Source: Streptomyces sp. NBC_01754 | GTDB lineage: Bacteria > Actinomycetota > Actinomycetes > Streptomycetales > Streptomycetaceae | Direction of reading: 5' to 3' | Length of the DNA: 64,000 nucleotides | NCBI RefSeq assembly: GCF_035918015.1 | Contig: NZ_CP109132.1 | Span: 7,674,803-7,738,802 of the forward strand | In this document: piece by piece, positions 39,486 to 47,997 of the stretch | Layout: the number at the start of each line of letters is the position of its first letter | How positions within the stretch are numbered: position 1 is the stretch's first letter | The notes under the pieces: model-generated | What the model was told of the DNA's origin: nothing | What the model saw: only the letters and a program-made list of their open reading frames with translations | Database searches by the model: none | Made by a program: the position numbers and the translations under genes

Positions 39486-39866
39486 GTGGCGTGGGATGAG
39501 AGCAGCGGGGGCGGTACACCGGCTGGCCCGTTAGCTCCGGGTGACGGTGGTCTGTTCGGCTCGTCACCGGCGGAGAAGAATGCGGCGGCGAACGACATCG
39601 AGACCGAGTTGGAGCCGGACACCAAGAAGACCTCAGACGGTGCGAAGGAGAGCACCAACACCGCGGCCAGGACGCTTGACGGCTGGGAGACCGCTTCCGG
39701 CCTGAAGAAGGTCGTGGGGACCTGGGACCAGCAGGTGAGAGTGCTGATGGGGCGACTTGCCGCGGAGAAAGCTTCTCTGCGCAACACCTCGAGTCTGTTC
39801 ATCCAGAATGATCTCGGCACGGCCAGCAAGCTTCGAGGTGTCAGATCCAGTCTTGACGAACTGTAG
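39486..39866 (+). CDS. Small WXG100-like secretion partner protein
   Basis: The 126-residue acidic, helix-rich protein starts at GTG 39486. It has a flexible Gly/Pro-rich N-terminus and two helical stretches around DTKKTSDGAKESTNTAARTLDGWETASGL and VVGTWDQQVRVLMGRLAAEKASL, without signal peptide or membrane segments. It resembles the small helical-hairpin proteins encoded just before LXG/WXG-type toxins. Its stop lies in the ribosome site (TAGGAG) of the toxin gene, so the two are coupled. It is likely a chaperone or co-secreted partner for type VII (ESX) export. A strict WXG triplet is not obvious, so the family assignment is tentative. Confidence 0.65.
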   Translation: MAWDESSGGGTPAGPLAPGDGGLFGSSPAEKNAAANDIETELEPDTKKTSDGAKESTNTAARTLDGWETASGLKKVVGTWDQQVRVLMGRLAAEKASLRNTSSLFIQNDLGTASKLRGVRSSLDEL

Positions 39867-39877
39867 GAGATCGGTCC

Positions 39878-41041
39878 GTGCTGTCGTATCAGGAAGTCGT
39901 GACGACCGATCTCAGTGTTCTGACGAAGGCTGCCGAGAAATGGGAAACCATGGCCGCCGATCTCGCGAAGGTCGGGAAGCGCTACGGGGAGACCGTCCAG
40001 AAGATCACGCTGGGGCAGAACTGGCATGGGCTCAGCGTGGAAGCGGCGCACACGAAGTTCGCGACGACCCGACGCGAGTACAAGTCCGCGCAAACTGAGG
40101 CAAAGTCGGTCGCCAAGATCCTGAGAGACGCGCACACCGGTTTCGTGGACCTGAAGAAGAAGGTCGAATCGGCCCGGGACGACGCCGTGGCCGCTGGTAT
40201 GGCGGTCTCGGCAGCAGGACGGGCCACCTTCGACTTCACACGCCTCAAGGATCCGTCGCAGGAACATGCCCTGCGCCACGACCCGGACCTGAAAGGGGTG
40301 GAGGAGTCCTGGACCTCACACATCGCTTCAGCGGTACGTGCCGTGGACGAGTTCGACAAGGCCGTCAAGCAGGCGCTCGAAGGCGTGGTTGTGGACGGAA
40401 ACCTGCTTGACGGCACGGTCGGAGGCTTCAACGCCACCACCAGGCCCGTCATCCCCCCGACAGGTCAGGAGCGCAGCGAGCAGAAGTTCACCGACGCGGA
40501 AAAGTGGATCTTTGAGGAGATGAAGCGGAACGCGAAGTCGGACACCGTCGGCAACATAAAGGCCCTGCTTGATGAGCCGGAATGGTATGAGTTCAGCCGG
40601 AATTACGGTTCGGACATCAACGCCGCGATGGTGATGTGGGGTGTGAAGGTGGCCCCGGGCCAGGACTGGGACCACAAACCTCAGCTCCAACAGCGGTACG
40701 ACCTCCAGACGATCGACGACTACTACTTCAAGCAGCCCGGAACGAACCGCGAAGTCTTCTACGACATCTACTCCAACGTGCACTACGGATACGTCGGCCG
40801 GGCCGCAGGCTTCGACACGGACACCCTGATTCAGGGCGCCTCCCTCGGAGAAACGGTGCTCACGGGAGACGACGACCAAGGCGATCAGATCACGATGCGA
40901 GTGGGGATCGACCTCTACGAGAAGTACGGTGACGACCTGACCGAGAAACAGCTCCGGCAAGGAATCAACGACGCGATGGATCAGATGGAGCAAGCGCAGC
41001 GCAACGGCGAGGACGTTCCGCAGGTCAGGACCCGGAAGTGA
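39878..41041 (+). CDS. Polymorphic toxin with WXG-like N-terminus and type 44-like C-terminal toxin domain
   Basis: The 387-residue protein starts at GTG 39878. Residues ~1-120 are helical with LGQNWHGLSVEAAH, a WxG motif at a turn, followed by a coiled-coil stretch, as in type VII-secreted effectors. Residues ~200-380 include YEFSRNYGSDINAAMVMWGVK, GQDWDHKPQLQQRY and YDIYSNVHYGYVGRAAGF. This is the pattern I associate with polymorphic toxin type 44 (Ntox44). The catalytic activity is not established by sequence. The downstream GTGA-coupled membrane gene is the probable immunity protein. It probably acts in killing of competing bacteria. Confidence 0.75.
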   Translation: MLSYQEVVTTDLSVLTKAAEKWETMAADLAKVGKRYGETVQKITLGQNWHGLSVEAAHTKFATTRREYKSAQTEAKSVAKILRDAHTGFVDLKKKVESARDDAVAAGMAVSAAGRATFDFTRLKDPSQEHALRHDPDLKGVEESWTSHIASAVRAVDEFDKAVKQALEGVVVDGNLLDGTVGGFNATTRPVIPPTGQERSEQKFTDAEKWIFEEMKRNAKSDTVGNIKALLDEPEWYEFSRNYGSDINAAMVMWGVKVAPGQDWDHKPQLQQRYDLQTIDDYYFKQPGTNREVFYDIYSNVHYGYVGRAAGFDTDTLIQGASLGETVLTGDDDQGDQITMRVGIDLYEKYGDDLTEKQLRQGINDAMDQMEQAQRNGEDVPQVRTRK

Positions 41042-41349
41042 CGCGCGGGCAGTGGGGATGTATGGCCGCCCCTGTGGGAGGCCTGGCCACCGGCGTGATC
41101 GGGTCTGTACTTCTCTCGGCTGCCTGGCGGGCCTGCGACGTCGGAGTGAACGGCGCGGCCAACGGCCTTGCGCTGATCTTCTACGGGGCTCTGCTCACGA
41201 TCATCTCGGCAGTGTGGTGGGGTGCGCTCGTCGGCTACATAGGGCGTTGGAACCTCGCGGTTGCCCTCCTTGGTGGCACGGCCGGTGCTGCGGTCATGGT
41301 CTGGATCTTCGTGGCCCTTCTCCACGTTCCGAACGGCTACCGCTGCTGA
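41038..41349 (+). CDS. Small membrane protein, probable immunity protein for the toxin
   Basis: The 103-residue protein has three predicted transmembrane segments: VGGLATGVIGSVLLSAAW, ALIFYGALLTIISAVWWGAL, and NLAVALLGGTAGAAVMVWIF through FVALLHV. Its GTG overlaps the toxin stop (GTGA at 41038-41041). Position immediately after a polymorphic toxin and the small size make it the best immunity candidate, but membrane immunity proteins share little sequence, so this rests on context. Confidence 0.65.
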   Translation: MTRGQWGCMAAPVGGLATGVIGSVLLSAAWRACDVGVNGAANGLALIFYGALLTIISAVWWGALVGYIGRWNLAVALLGGTAGAAVMVWIFVALLHVPNGYRC

Positions 41350-41418
41350 TGCGGTGGCAACCGCACCGCACGCCCGGGCGAGCAGGGTCTTTGAGAAGTG
41401 ATCTTGTGTCCGGGTTCA

Positions 41419-41868
41419 TCATGTCAGGCCGAGGGCGGTGAGGGGCCGCAGGTGGTCTCGGGCGGTGCGGCGGAGGGCGGCGGCGATGTTGGTGTGGCCG
41501 TCTTGGCGGTGGACGCCGATGGCGAGGTTGCGCAGGCCGGCCAGGACGCGGGGTAGATGCCGGGTGCGGATGTGCGAGGCGTCCTCATGGAAGGTCCGGT
41601 CACGGACGTGGTGGAGCTGGTTCTCGATCCGCCAGTGGCCGCGGATCCAGGCCGCGAGTTCGCTGCCGTCGGCCGCGCCGGGCGGCAGACTCGTGACCAG
41701 GTAGATCCGCTCGATCGTCAGTTTGCCCGTGCCCAGATCGCGTCTCCAGCACACGACTTGGAGGGCCTGGCGGGCGTGCGGGTAGTCGATGTGGGCGAAG
41801 GCCGCGGTCTTCAGGCGGCGGATCTCGTCGCGGACGGCGGCCTCACGGCTCGTTTCTCTGACGTCGAC
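41419..41868 (-). pseudogene. ISAs1-family transposase, C-terminal remnant
   Basis: The last ~145 codons of an ISAs1-type transposase remain: [69 protein letters not shown] (catalytic Glu region) and [20 protein letters not shown]. The N-terminal two thirds and any start codon are absent. The region 41869-42032 beyond it holds no recognisable gene. Confidence 0.82.
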
Positions 41869-42032
41869 GTGACCGCCGGCGATGGCCCAGTCGCCTTCGT
41901 ACGGCGGCTAGTCACGCTCGATCAGCAGGACAGTGACCGATACGAGAAGTTTGAGGAAGCGTTCGCCGGAGGGGCTCTGTGACCGTTTGGCGAACGGAAG
42001 CCCCGGGGCCGCTGGGGTTGATGAGCCAGAGT

Positions 42033-42058
42033 GGCTCGGTCACCCAGGTGACCGAGCC
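42033..42058. terminator. Perfect 11-bp hairpin
   Basis: GGCTCGGTCAC (42033-42043) pairs with GTGACCGAGCC (42048-42058) around CCAG. It lies ~140 bases past the end of the lectin gene on the minus strand and could stop transcription from either side. The flanking 42059-42196 holds nothing recognisable. Confidence 0.55.
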
Positions 42059-42196
42059 CCAGGGGGCCAAGTTGGTGGGGAACAACTCGCCCTGGAGGTA
42101 TTCTGCCACCAGCCTACCGAGGCCCCCGTAGGGCGGCTTGAAAACAGGATCTGACAGCGGACCGTACGAGGCCCGTCGGCCCTGCCCCTACATAGA

Positions 42197-43486
42197 TCAC
42201 TTCTTCGCCCAGTGCTGAGTCGGCTTCGACGGCTCGCAGGACGCCAGAATTGGCCAGCCGGCACTCTCATCGAGACACAGGCTGCTGTGCAGGTTCACGA
42301 GGGTGCTGCTGGTGCCCGTGCGCCAACTCAGGTTGGTGTTGGAGTCGCAGGCGGCCATAATCAGCATGTTGATGTTGACAGCAAGGCATTGGCCGGTGGA
42401 CTCGTTGTACAGCGTGTAGGAACTGCCAGAACCGGCCTTTTTTGCAGTCCAGTTGGTCACCGGGCTGTCTGTGCAGGTGGCGAACTGGATGATGGAGGTC
42501 GCGGACAAACACTTGCCGTAGCCGACGTCCCTGAGCTGGAAGTAGCCGCTGGACGCGGGCGGTGTCGAGGTCGCGCCAGCCGGCCCAGCAGAACCGTTGT
42601 TTCCGCTGGAGGCGCCCGCGTCGCTCGACCCGCCGGTGGTGTTGCCCCCGGACGCGCCCCCGGATGTGCCCCCGGATGTGTCGGCGTCTCTGCCACCGTT
42701 TGACGAGCTGCCGCCAGTCACGAGTCCGCCCCCGGCAACGGGGGGTGTTATGGGGGTCGTGGGGTCCGGGCTGCTGCCTCCGGAGCCCTGGGTGTTCTTG
42801 CCGTGATTGTCGTCGAACTGGGTGACGCCGTAGACAGTGAGGGAGAGGACCACGGCGCCGACCACGATCAGGGCCAGTACGAGTCCCCGCCGCTTGGTAC
42901 GGCCGGAGGGCGGGGAGAGCGGCACAACAACGGGTTTGTCGGGGTGGTGCGCATACGGACCATCCTGCTCAGCGCCTGGTTGCCACTTCTCCAGTTGCTG
43001 GTCGCTCTCGTACGTCGTGAGGTCGGCACGGAGCTGGTCCCGTTCGGCAAGGGCTGTTTTCTTCTCCGCGGCCCGGGCCTGGTTCTGGCTCCTGAGCGAA
43101 TGGATCTGCTGCTGCAGGGTGATCCGTTGCCGGCGTTCCTCGTCCCGGTCCTCCCGCAGCGTCTGCAGTTCCTCGGTGAGGCCGGCCATTTTCTCCAGCG
43201 CAGCGTTTGTCGCGTCGTTCAGCTCGCGGATCCGAAGGGTGTTCTCGTAGTCGGTGAGCATCTGGCGGTGGACGTTGTGCGGGTTCGCCCGTGCGCAGTA
43301 CAGCTTCAGTAGTTCGCCGTACTGGTGCAGGAACACCGCTGCGGCCCTGTCCTGCAGATTCGCGCGTTCCCGCGCCACTGCAATCAGCACCTCGACGAAC
43401 CGCAGGGGCGGGATATTGGGCTGATCAGACTTGGCCTTCTGCCAGGTGCTGACCTTCCCCTTCCCGAAGTGGTAGGTGTCCGCTAG
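42197..43486 (-). pseudogene. Membrane-anchored ricin-type lectin protein with broken HTH N-terminus
   Basis: The N-terminal part ADTYHFGKGKVSTWQKAK resembles the recognition helix of an XRE-like domain and runs to the IS701 border at 43486. From the in-frame GTG at 43390 the protein has 397 residues: a coiled coil (~55-130), one membrane helix (LVLALIVVGAVVLSLTVYGV, ~170-189), a Gly/Ser/Pro linker (~200-280) and a C-terminal beta-trefoil lectin (~285-397). The trefoil shows three repeats ending in QCLAVN-, CLDES- and TQHWAKK-like blocks. The architecture suggests a cytoplasmic DNA-binding head coupled to an extracellular sugar-binding sensor. The part on the far side of the IS (beyond 44932) has a stop in frame, so the gene was probably damaged even before insertion. 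Confidence 0.72.
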
Positions 43487-44928
43487 TAGGGCTTTGTTAG
43501 GTTCTGTGGGGGTCGGGTCTTGGTGCGGGTTGGCCGCATATCGAGCAGGCGCCGGTCCAGGTGGCCAGGAGGGCCTGGAGTTCGCGGAGGACCGCGTAGA
43601 GGGTCAGGCCGGTGCAGGGGCTTTTGGGTCGAGCCTGAGCATTGTGCAGAAGGCTTGGGCGAGGGAGGCGAGGGTGACGTGGCGGTGCCGGCCGAGGTAG
43701 TTGCGGCCCTCGAAGTGGTCCAGGGCCGAGGCCGTCCTTGAGCTCGCGGTAGTCGTGCTCGACTCGCCAGCGGATCTTGGCGATTCGGACGAGCTCGCGC
43801 AGTGGGGTGTCGGCGGGCAGTGTCGAGAGCCAGTAGTCGGTTGGTTCGGCGGAGTCGGGTGGCCACTCGACGAGCAGCCGGCAGTCGGGAAGGGAGCCGT
43901 CTGCGTTTCGGCGGATGTGTCGGTTGGCCGGGCGGACCCGCAGGGCCAGGAACTGCGAGCGCGTCTCGGCGTTCGGGTTGCGCTTGGTGGTTTTGCTGCC
44001 CTGGCGCCAGGTGACGGTGCGGGTGGCCGTCTGTCCGGCTGTCCGGGCAAGTTCGCGCAGGGTGGTGTGGGGGTGGGGGTAGGCGGACACGGGAGGGCGG
44101 CCCTGCCCGGAGTACGGCGGGCGCTGGGGCGTCGCGTCGCCCGGGTGGGCGGTCGTGGTGGCCTTGACCGCGACCGCGTAGGTCAGACCGCGCTCGGTCA
44201 GGCCCTCGCGAAAGCCCGTGGCGTCGCCGTATCCGGCGTCGGCGACGACCGGCAGGTCCGGCAGCTCCCAGTCCCCGCGGACCTCATCCAGCATGTCCAG
44301 GGCCAGGCGCCACTTCTCCCGGTGCCGTGCCGCATCGGGGACGCCCGCCCTGGCCCGGCGCGCCGGATCGCCCCGGCCGGCAGCGGGTCCTCGCCGTGCT
44401 TGGTGTCGTCCCAGCTCTCGGGCAGGAACAGGCGCCAGTCGACGGCCGAGGACGCACGGTCGGAGACCAGGTTCACACTGACCCCGACCTGGCAGTTGCC
44501 CCGCTTGCCCAGCGCCCCGCAGTACATCCGCGCCACCCCCGGCGAGTCGTAGCCGTCCTTGGGGAAACCGACATCATCGATCGCGTACGCCTCGGGCGAA
44601 ATGTGTGCCGCGGCCCAACGCGCCACCTTTTCCCGGACCTTGGAGTAGTCCCAGGTGGAGGAGGAGACGAACTGCTGGAGCTGCTGGTGGTCCACGCCCA
44701 GACGCTCGGCCATCGGCTGCATCGACTTGCGCTTGCCGTCCAGCATCAGCCCACGCAGATACAGCTCACCCTTGGCCCGCTGGTCCCGACGGGCCAAGGG
44801 TCCCAGCATCTGGGCCGCGAACGCCTCCAGGCGCGGACGGACCTCTTCCATCTCCTCAGGTGTCACACCTGACAGAAGATCACAACACTACCGGTGTCCG
44901 GCCATCCGGGGTACCTAACAAAGCCCTA
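43487..44928 (-). mobile_element. IS701-family element with CTAG target duplication
   Basis: The 1442-bp element has perfect ends beginning TAGGGCTTTGTTAGGT at 43487, with the inverted copy ending at 44928. It is flanked by CTAG at 43483-43486 and 44929-44932, the 4-bp duplication typical of IS701. It interrupts the coiled-coil lectin gene at its HTH region. Confidence 0.93.
43497..44866 (-). pseudogene. IS701-family transposase with multiple frameshifts
   Basis: Frame pieces give a full-length transposase in order: MEEVRPRLEAFAAQMLG, AIDDVGFPKDGYDSPGVARMYCGALGKRGNCQVGVSVN (first Asp region), LPVVADAGYGDATGFREGL (second Asp), KIRWRVEHDYRELKDGLG, LDHFEGRNYLGRHRHVTLASLAQAF and the C-terminus LYAVLRELQALLATWTG. 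Frame changes occur near 44375, 43735 and 43620, so it should be inactive unless sequence errors are present. Confidence 0.85.
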
Positions 44929-45185
44929 CTAGCGGGGGCCGCTGACAATGCCGTTCACGCTACCGACCTCACCCGCAACGCAGGCGTGACCGGCCCGAAC
45001 CCGCTACGCCCACTGCAGTCCCGGTCAAGAGGCAGCCTGCGCCGGTCCGCTGCGAGCGGAGTGTCCTCTTCGGCAAGCCGTGCCCGTCGCTGATCATCTC
45101 GATTTCAGGCTTGTTCCGCCTGGCCTTCGTGTCGAGGGTCGGAGCGGTGAAGTCGTGCTGAGGTCAGGCAAGGTGAATACCTTTT

Positions 45186-45232
45186 AACTTGTTGCAAAGT
45201 TACATGGTTGGGTGGTAACTTTGGAACAAGTT
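45186..45232. promoter_or_regulatory. 18-bp inverted-repeat operator before the tap-tpg operon
   Basis: AACTTGTTGCAAAGTTAC (45186-45203) and GTAACTTTGGAACAAGTT (45215-45232) are inverted with 17 of 18 positions matching and an 11-base spacer. The stretch is sharply AT-rich and ends 29 bases before the start of the 45262 gene, where a promoter and repressor site are expected. The XRE domain of the tap-like protein makes autoregulation possible. The rest of 44933-45261 shows no gene. Confidence 0.6.
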
Positions 45233-45261
45233 GAAGAGTTCGGTTTCTGGGAGGTGGGCGG

Positions 45262-45594
45262 GTGTTGCAGATTCAGATCGGCCCCGAGCGTGAGGCGGAC
45301 CCCGATGACATGCTCGGGCGGTTGACCATCGGATGGCGCCCCGGCATGAGTGAGGACGAAGTCTGGGAGGTCGGTCGCGGTATCTGGAAGTTCAACGCCG
45401 ACCGCGCCCTTTCACAGGACGAGGTGCAGATCATCAACACGTCAGGCACCGTCCTCGCCGTCGCGACGATCACCGGCATCTCCAAGCACGGCGACCGCTA
45501 CGCCCTCCAGGGGGAGTTGCTGCGGGGCGACGAACGTGTCGGACGGGCCACCAAGAGCCCGCACCTGTCCCGCAACCCCGTCACCTACATCTGA
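45262..45594 (+). CDS. Hypothetical 110-residue protein of the tap-tpg operon
   Basis: The gene starts at GTG 45262 after GGGAGGTGGGCGG, and its stop is 14 bases before the tap-like start, so it is part of the same transcript. The sequence WKFNADRALSQDEVQIINTSGTVLAVATITGI, followed by SPHLSRNPVTYI at the end, suggests a small PUA/EVE-like beta barrel, possibly nucleic-acid binding. I do not recognise the family with confidence. The large inverted repeat upstream probably controls it. Confidence 0.75.
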   Translation: MLQIQIGPEREADPDDMLGRLTIGWRPGMSEDEVWEVGRGIWKFNADRALSQDEVQIINTSGTVLAVATITGISKHGDRYALQGELLRGDERVGRATKSPHLSRNPVTYI

Positions 45595-45608
45595 AGGGAG
45601 CGTCCCCG

Positions 45609-47129
45609 GTGAGTGACTTCGACGCGATCGACTCGCTCCTCGCCTCCGTCGGCCCGCAGACCGACCTTCCGGACCCCGAGGCCCGCCGCGCTTTGCGCGA
45701 GCAGGCTCAGCTGTCCAAGGCGCAGGTGGCCCGTGCTCTCGGGGTGAGCCCGTCCACGGTCAGCGCCTGGGAAGCCGGCCGGGATCCGGCCGGCGAGGTG
45801 CGCGTCAAGTATGCCTACCTCCTGAACGGGTTGAGCGCCAAGCTCGCCACCGACACCACGCCTGAAACTGAGCCAGCGGTGGAGTCCGCTGTGGCCGAGC
45901 CGGTCGCAGCGGATGCTGCCGCTGCGGCCGGGCCCGCTTCCTTCGAATTCGAAGACGGGGACGAAGTCGAGGTACTCACCGCGCCGGAGCCGTGTGTGCT
46001 GTGCGGGCGTCCGGCCGGACAGCGGGTGGAGGGCTTCGCCCAGCACCTGGACCCGGCCGGATGCCAGGGCGGCACAGTCGAGGCGCAGCCGGCCCCGGTA
46101 GCCGGCCGGCCCGCTCCGGCCTCGAAGCTGTCGGAGCGTGTCAAGGGCCCGGCCCGCCGGGCGTTCCAGGAGCCGTCTGGCCCGGTGGGCTTGATTCATG
46201 CGGCGGTTGAGGGAGCGCTCGCCGAGTACCAGGGCGACGTGGAAGCGGCCACCGCGGCGCTGTTGAAGAAGGCGATCCCGGACGCGATGCGCCTGCTGGA
46301 CGAGACCCGCAAGGGCGCCCGGTACGACGTGATCGCCCACCCCTGGATTCCCGACATCCTGAAGAAGCAGACCTCCCGGGGTGCGGACCAGATTTGGGAG
46401 GCCCGCCCCAAGTGGACCCGCGCCGAACTGCCGCCCGGCGTTCATGAGGTGACGGCACTGGACATCAACGGCGCCTATCTGTCTGCCCTCAAGACTCATC
46501 TGCCGCTCGGGCAGCTCGAGCACACCACCGGCATGCCGCATGACCGCCGCCGTGCCGGAGTCCACCTGATCACCCCACCCGCCTGGGAGCACGGCGTCGC
46601 GCTGCCTAATCCGATCGGCGAGCGCGACGAACCCGGACCCCTGTGGGTCACCGAACCCACCCTGCGGCTCCTGCTGCGCCTGTCAGGCCCGAAGTACGGG
46701 CTGTGCGAGGCGCCGGAAGTCCACGAGTCCTACACTTCGGGGGCGACGGAGAACCTGCTGGAGAAGTTCCGCATCACGCTCAAGGACGTCCGCGACACCG
46801 CCATCGCCGACGGCGACGCCGTCACCCTGGAGTACGTGAAGGCGATGTACTCGAAGTTCGTGTCCACCATGGGGGAGTCGAACTACAACCGGGAGCTGTA
46901 TCGGCCGGACTGGATGCACATCATCCGCTCGCAGGCCTTCACCAACCTCTGGATGAAGGCGCTCAAAGCCCACGATGAAGGACTCGCCGTCGTCCGCGCG
47001 ATGGGCACCGACGAACTCCACGTCATCGGCGACTGGCGCCGTGTCTTTCCCGAAGGCCGTGGGGTTACCGAGGTCAAGGTCAAAGACCTCTACACCGCGG
47101 GCACCGACACGATGGGGGAGGAGCAGTAG
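45609..47129 (+). CDS. Telomere-associated protein, Tap-like
   Basis: The 506-residue protein has an XRE-type helix-turn-helix (~25-75: LREQAQLSKAQVARALGVSPSTVSAWEAGRD) followed by an Ala/Pro/Glu-rich linker. Next are a CVLCGRPAGQ...H zinc-finger-like piece and a large domain with VTALDINGAYLSALKTHLPLGQL near residue 280. This polymerase/exonuclease-like motif and the N-terminal HTH are the pattern of Streptomyces Tap proteins, which bind telomeric 3' overhangs and recruit terminal protein. It is shorter than the ~700-residue archetype, so it may belong to a divergent class. It is directly followed by a tpg-like gene and lies 17 kb from a telomere. GTG 45609 follows AAGGGAGCG. Confidence 0.78.
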   Translation: MSDFDAIDSLLASVGPQTDLPDPEARRALREQAQLSKAQVARALGVSPSTVSAWEAGRDPAGEVRVKYAYLLNGLSAKLATDTTPETEPAVESAVAEPVAADAAAAAGPASFEFEDGDEVEVLTAPEPCVLCGRPAGQRVEGFAQHLDPAGCQGGTVEAQPAPVAGRPAPASKLSERVKGPARRAFQEPSGPVGLIHAAVEGALAEYQGDVEAATAALLKKAIPDAMRLLDETRKGARYDVIAHPWIPDILKKQTSRGADQIWEARPKWTRAELPPGVHEVTALDINGAYLSALKTHLPLGQLEHTTGMPHDRRRAGVHLITPPAWEHGVALPNPIGERDEPGPLWVTEPTLRLLLRLSGPKYGLCEAPEVHESYTSGATENLLEKFRITLKDVRDTAIADGDAVTLEYVKAMYSKFVSTMGESNYNRELYRPDWMHIIRSQAFTNLWMKALKAHDEGLAVVRAMGTDELHVIGDWRRVFPEGRGVTEVKVKDLYTAGTDTMGEEQ

Positions 47130-47702
47130 ATGCCGGAGAGGAACAGTGACTTCGGAAGGTTCGGCGCGAGCGGCGTCAGGGGAAGCGAACTCGTTGGGCG
47201 GAAGCTCGACGACCTCGCCGGCGGCATCGCCACCCCCGTCACCGCGAAGCGCGGTCTGATGGCGCGCCTGAACTATCTGACGAGGTCCGAACACGCCCGC
47301 CAGGCCGCCAGGGGTGCCGGGCTGACGGTGACCGACCGCACGCTCAAGGCGTGGCTGGAGGGCAAGCGCCGCCCCTCGGCGAAGAACCTGAAGAAGATCG
47401 ACGACGCCTACCGGGTGGTGCGCCGGCAGAACGTGGCCCGGCACCTGCTCAAGCGCCTCAACGCGAACGGCGGCACCCGGGTGGAGATCCACCCCCTCAA
47501 CCAGTCCGGCGTCGCCCGCCCGCTGCAGCGCGACGTTCCCTTCCGGCACATGAACGTGCGCCGCTGGGACCGGATCGTCGGCGCGTGGGCGGCCGGTGAC
47601 CACCACGGCTTGGACGCGGCCTGGACCGACGACATCCTGCCTGATCTGGGATCCCAGTACGGAGCGTACGAGTACTGCACCAACGTCGGCTTCGCTGCAT
47701 AG
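47130..47702 (+). CDS. Terminal protein, Tpg-like
   Basis: The 190-residue basic protein begins one base after the tap-like stop. Its size fits Tpg (~185 residues). An HTH-like segment, TVTDRTLKAWLEGKRRPSAKNLKKIDDAYR, lies near residues 70-95, then RVEIHPLNQSGVARP and the C-terminal GAYEYCTNVGFAA. Terminal proteins prime end patching and stay covalently bound to the 5' DNA end through a hydroxyl residue. Sequence similarity to archetypal TpgA is low, which agrees with the non-archetypal telomere at 63819-64000. Context (tap neighbour, telomere) supports the call. Confidence 0.75.
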   Translation: MPERNSDFGRFGASGVRGSELVGRKLDDLAGGIATPVTAKRGLMARLNYLTRSEHARQAARGAGLTVTDRTLKAWLEGKRRPSAKNLKKIDDAYRVVRRQNVARHLLKRLNANGGTRVEIHPLNQSGVARPLQRDVPFRHMNVRRWDRIVGAWAAGDHHGLDAAWTDDILPDLGSQYGAYEYCTNVGFAA

Positions 47703-47760
47703 CCCCTGGCCGGAGGTGGTCTGCGGACCTCGCGGGATGGCGTACGGTTGGCTTCACCGA

Positions 47761-47834
47761 CGCGGGGTGGAGCAGCTCGGTAGCTCGCTGGGCTCATAAC
47801 CCAGAGGTCGCAGGTTCAAATCCTGTCCCCGCTA
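47761..47834 (+). tRNA. Initiator tRNA-fMet (CAU)
   Basis: The 74-base cloverleaf has acceptor CGCGGGG/CCCCGCT with position 1 unpaired (C-U), a D arm with AGCTCGGTAGCT, anticodon loop CTCATAA closed by CTGGG/CCCAG, and T arm GCAGGTTCAAATCCTGT. Three consecutive G-C pairs next to the anticodon loop and the 1-72 mismatch are initiator features. CCA is not encoded. It lies 59 bases past the tpg-like gene. Confidence 0.95.
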
Positions 47835-47842
47835 CTGCCGAG

Positions 47843-47876
47843 CAGGGTCCGGATCCATTCGAGGATCTGGACCCTG
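47843..47876 (+). terminator. Hairpin terminator after the tRNA
   Basis: A 14-bp stem with one mismatch (47843-47856 with 47863-47876) begins nine bases past the tRNA, an expected place for its terminator. The interval 47877-47997 shows no gene. Confidence 0.75.
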
Positions 47877-47997
47877 TCGCATTTCAGGGGCGCCCGCTAG
47901 CTGCGGCCCCGCTGGGCTACGCGTGCGAGTGTCCGGCACGGCGTGCGAGCGGCCCGCGTACTCGTCGGTGGTGAGAGCCCGGCACCCGCGCTCTGCG

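Noticed and set aside
41557..41982. Plus-strand 141-codon frame
   Set aside because: It is the antisense shadow of the ISAs1 transposase remnant, whose minus-strand translation is clearly a transposase.
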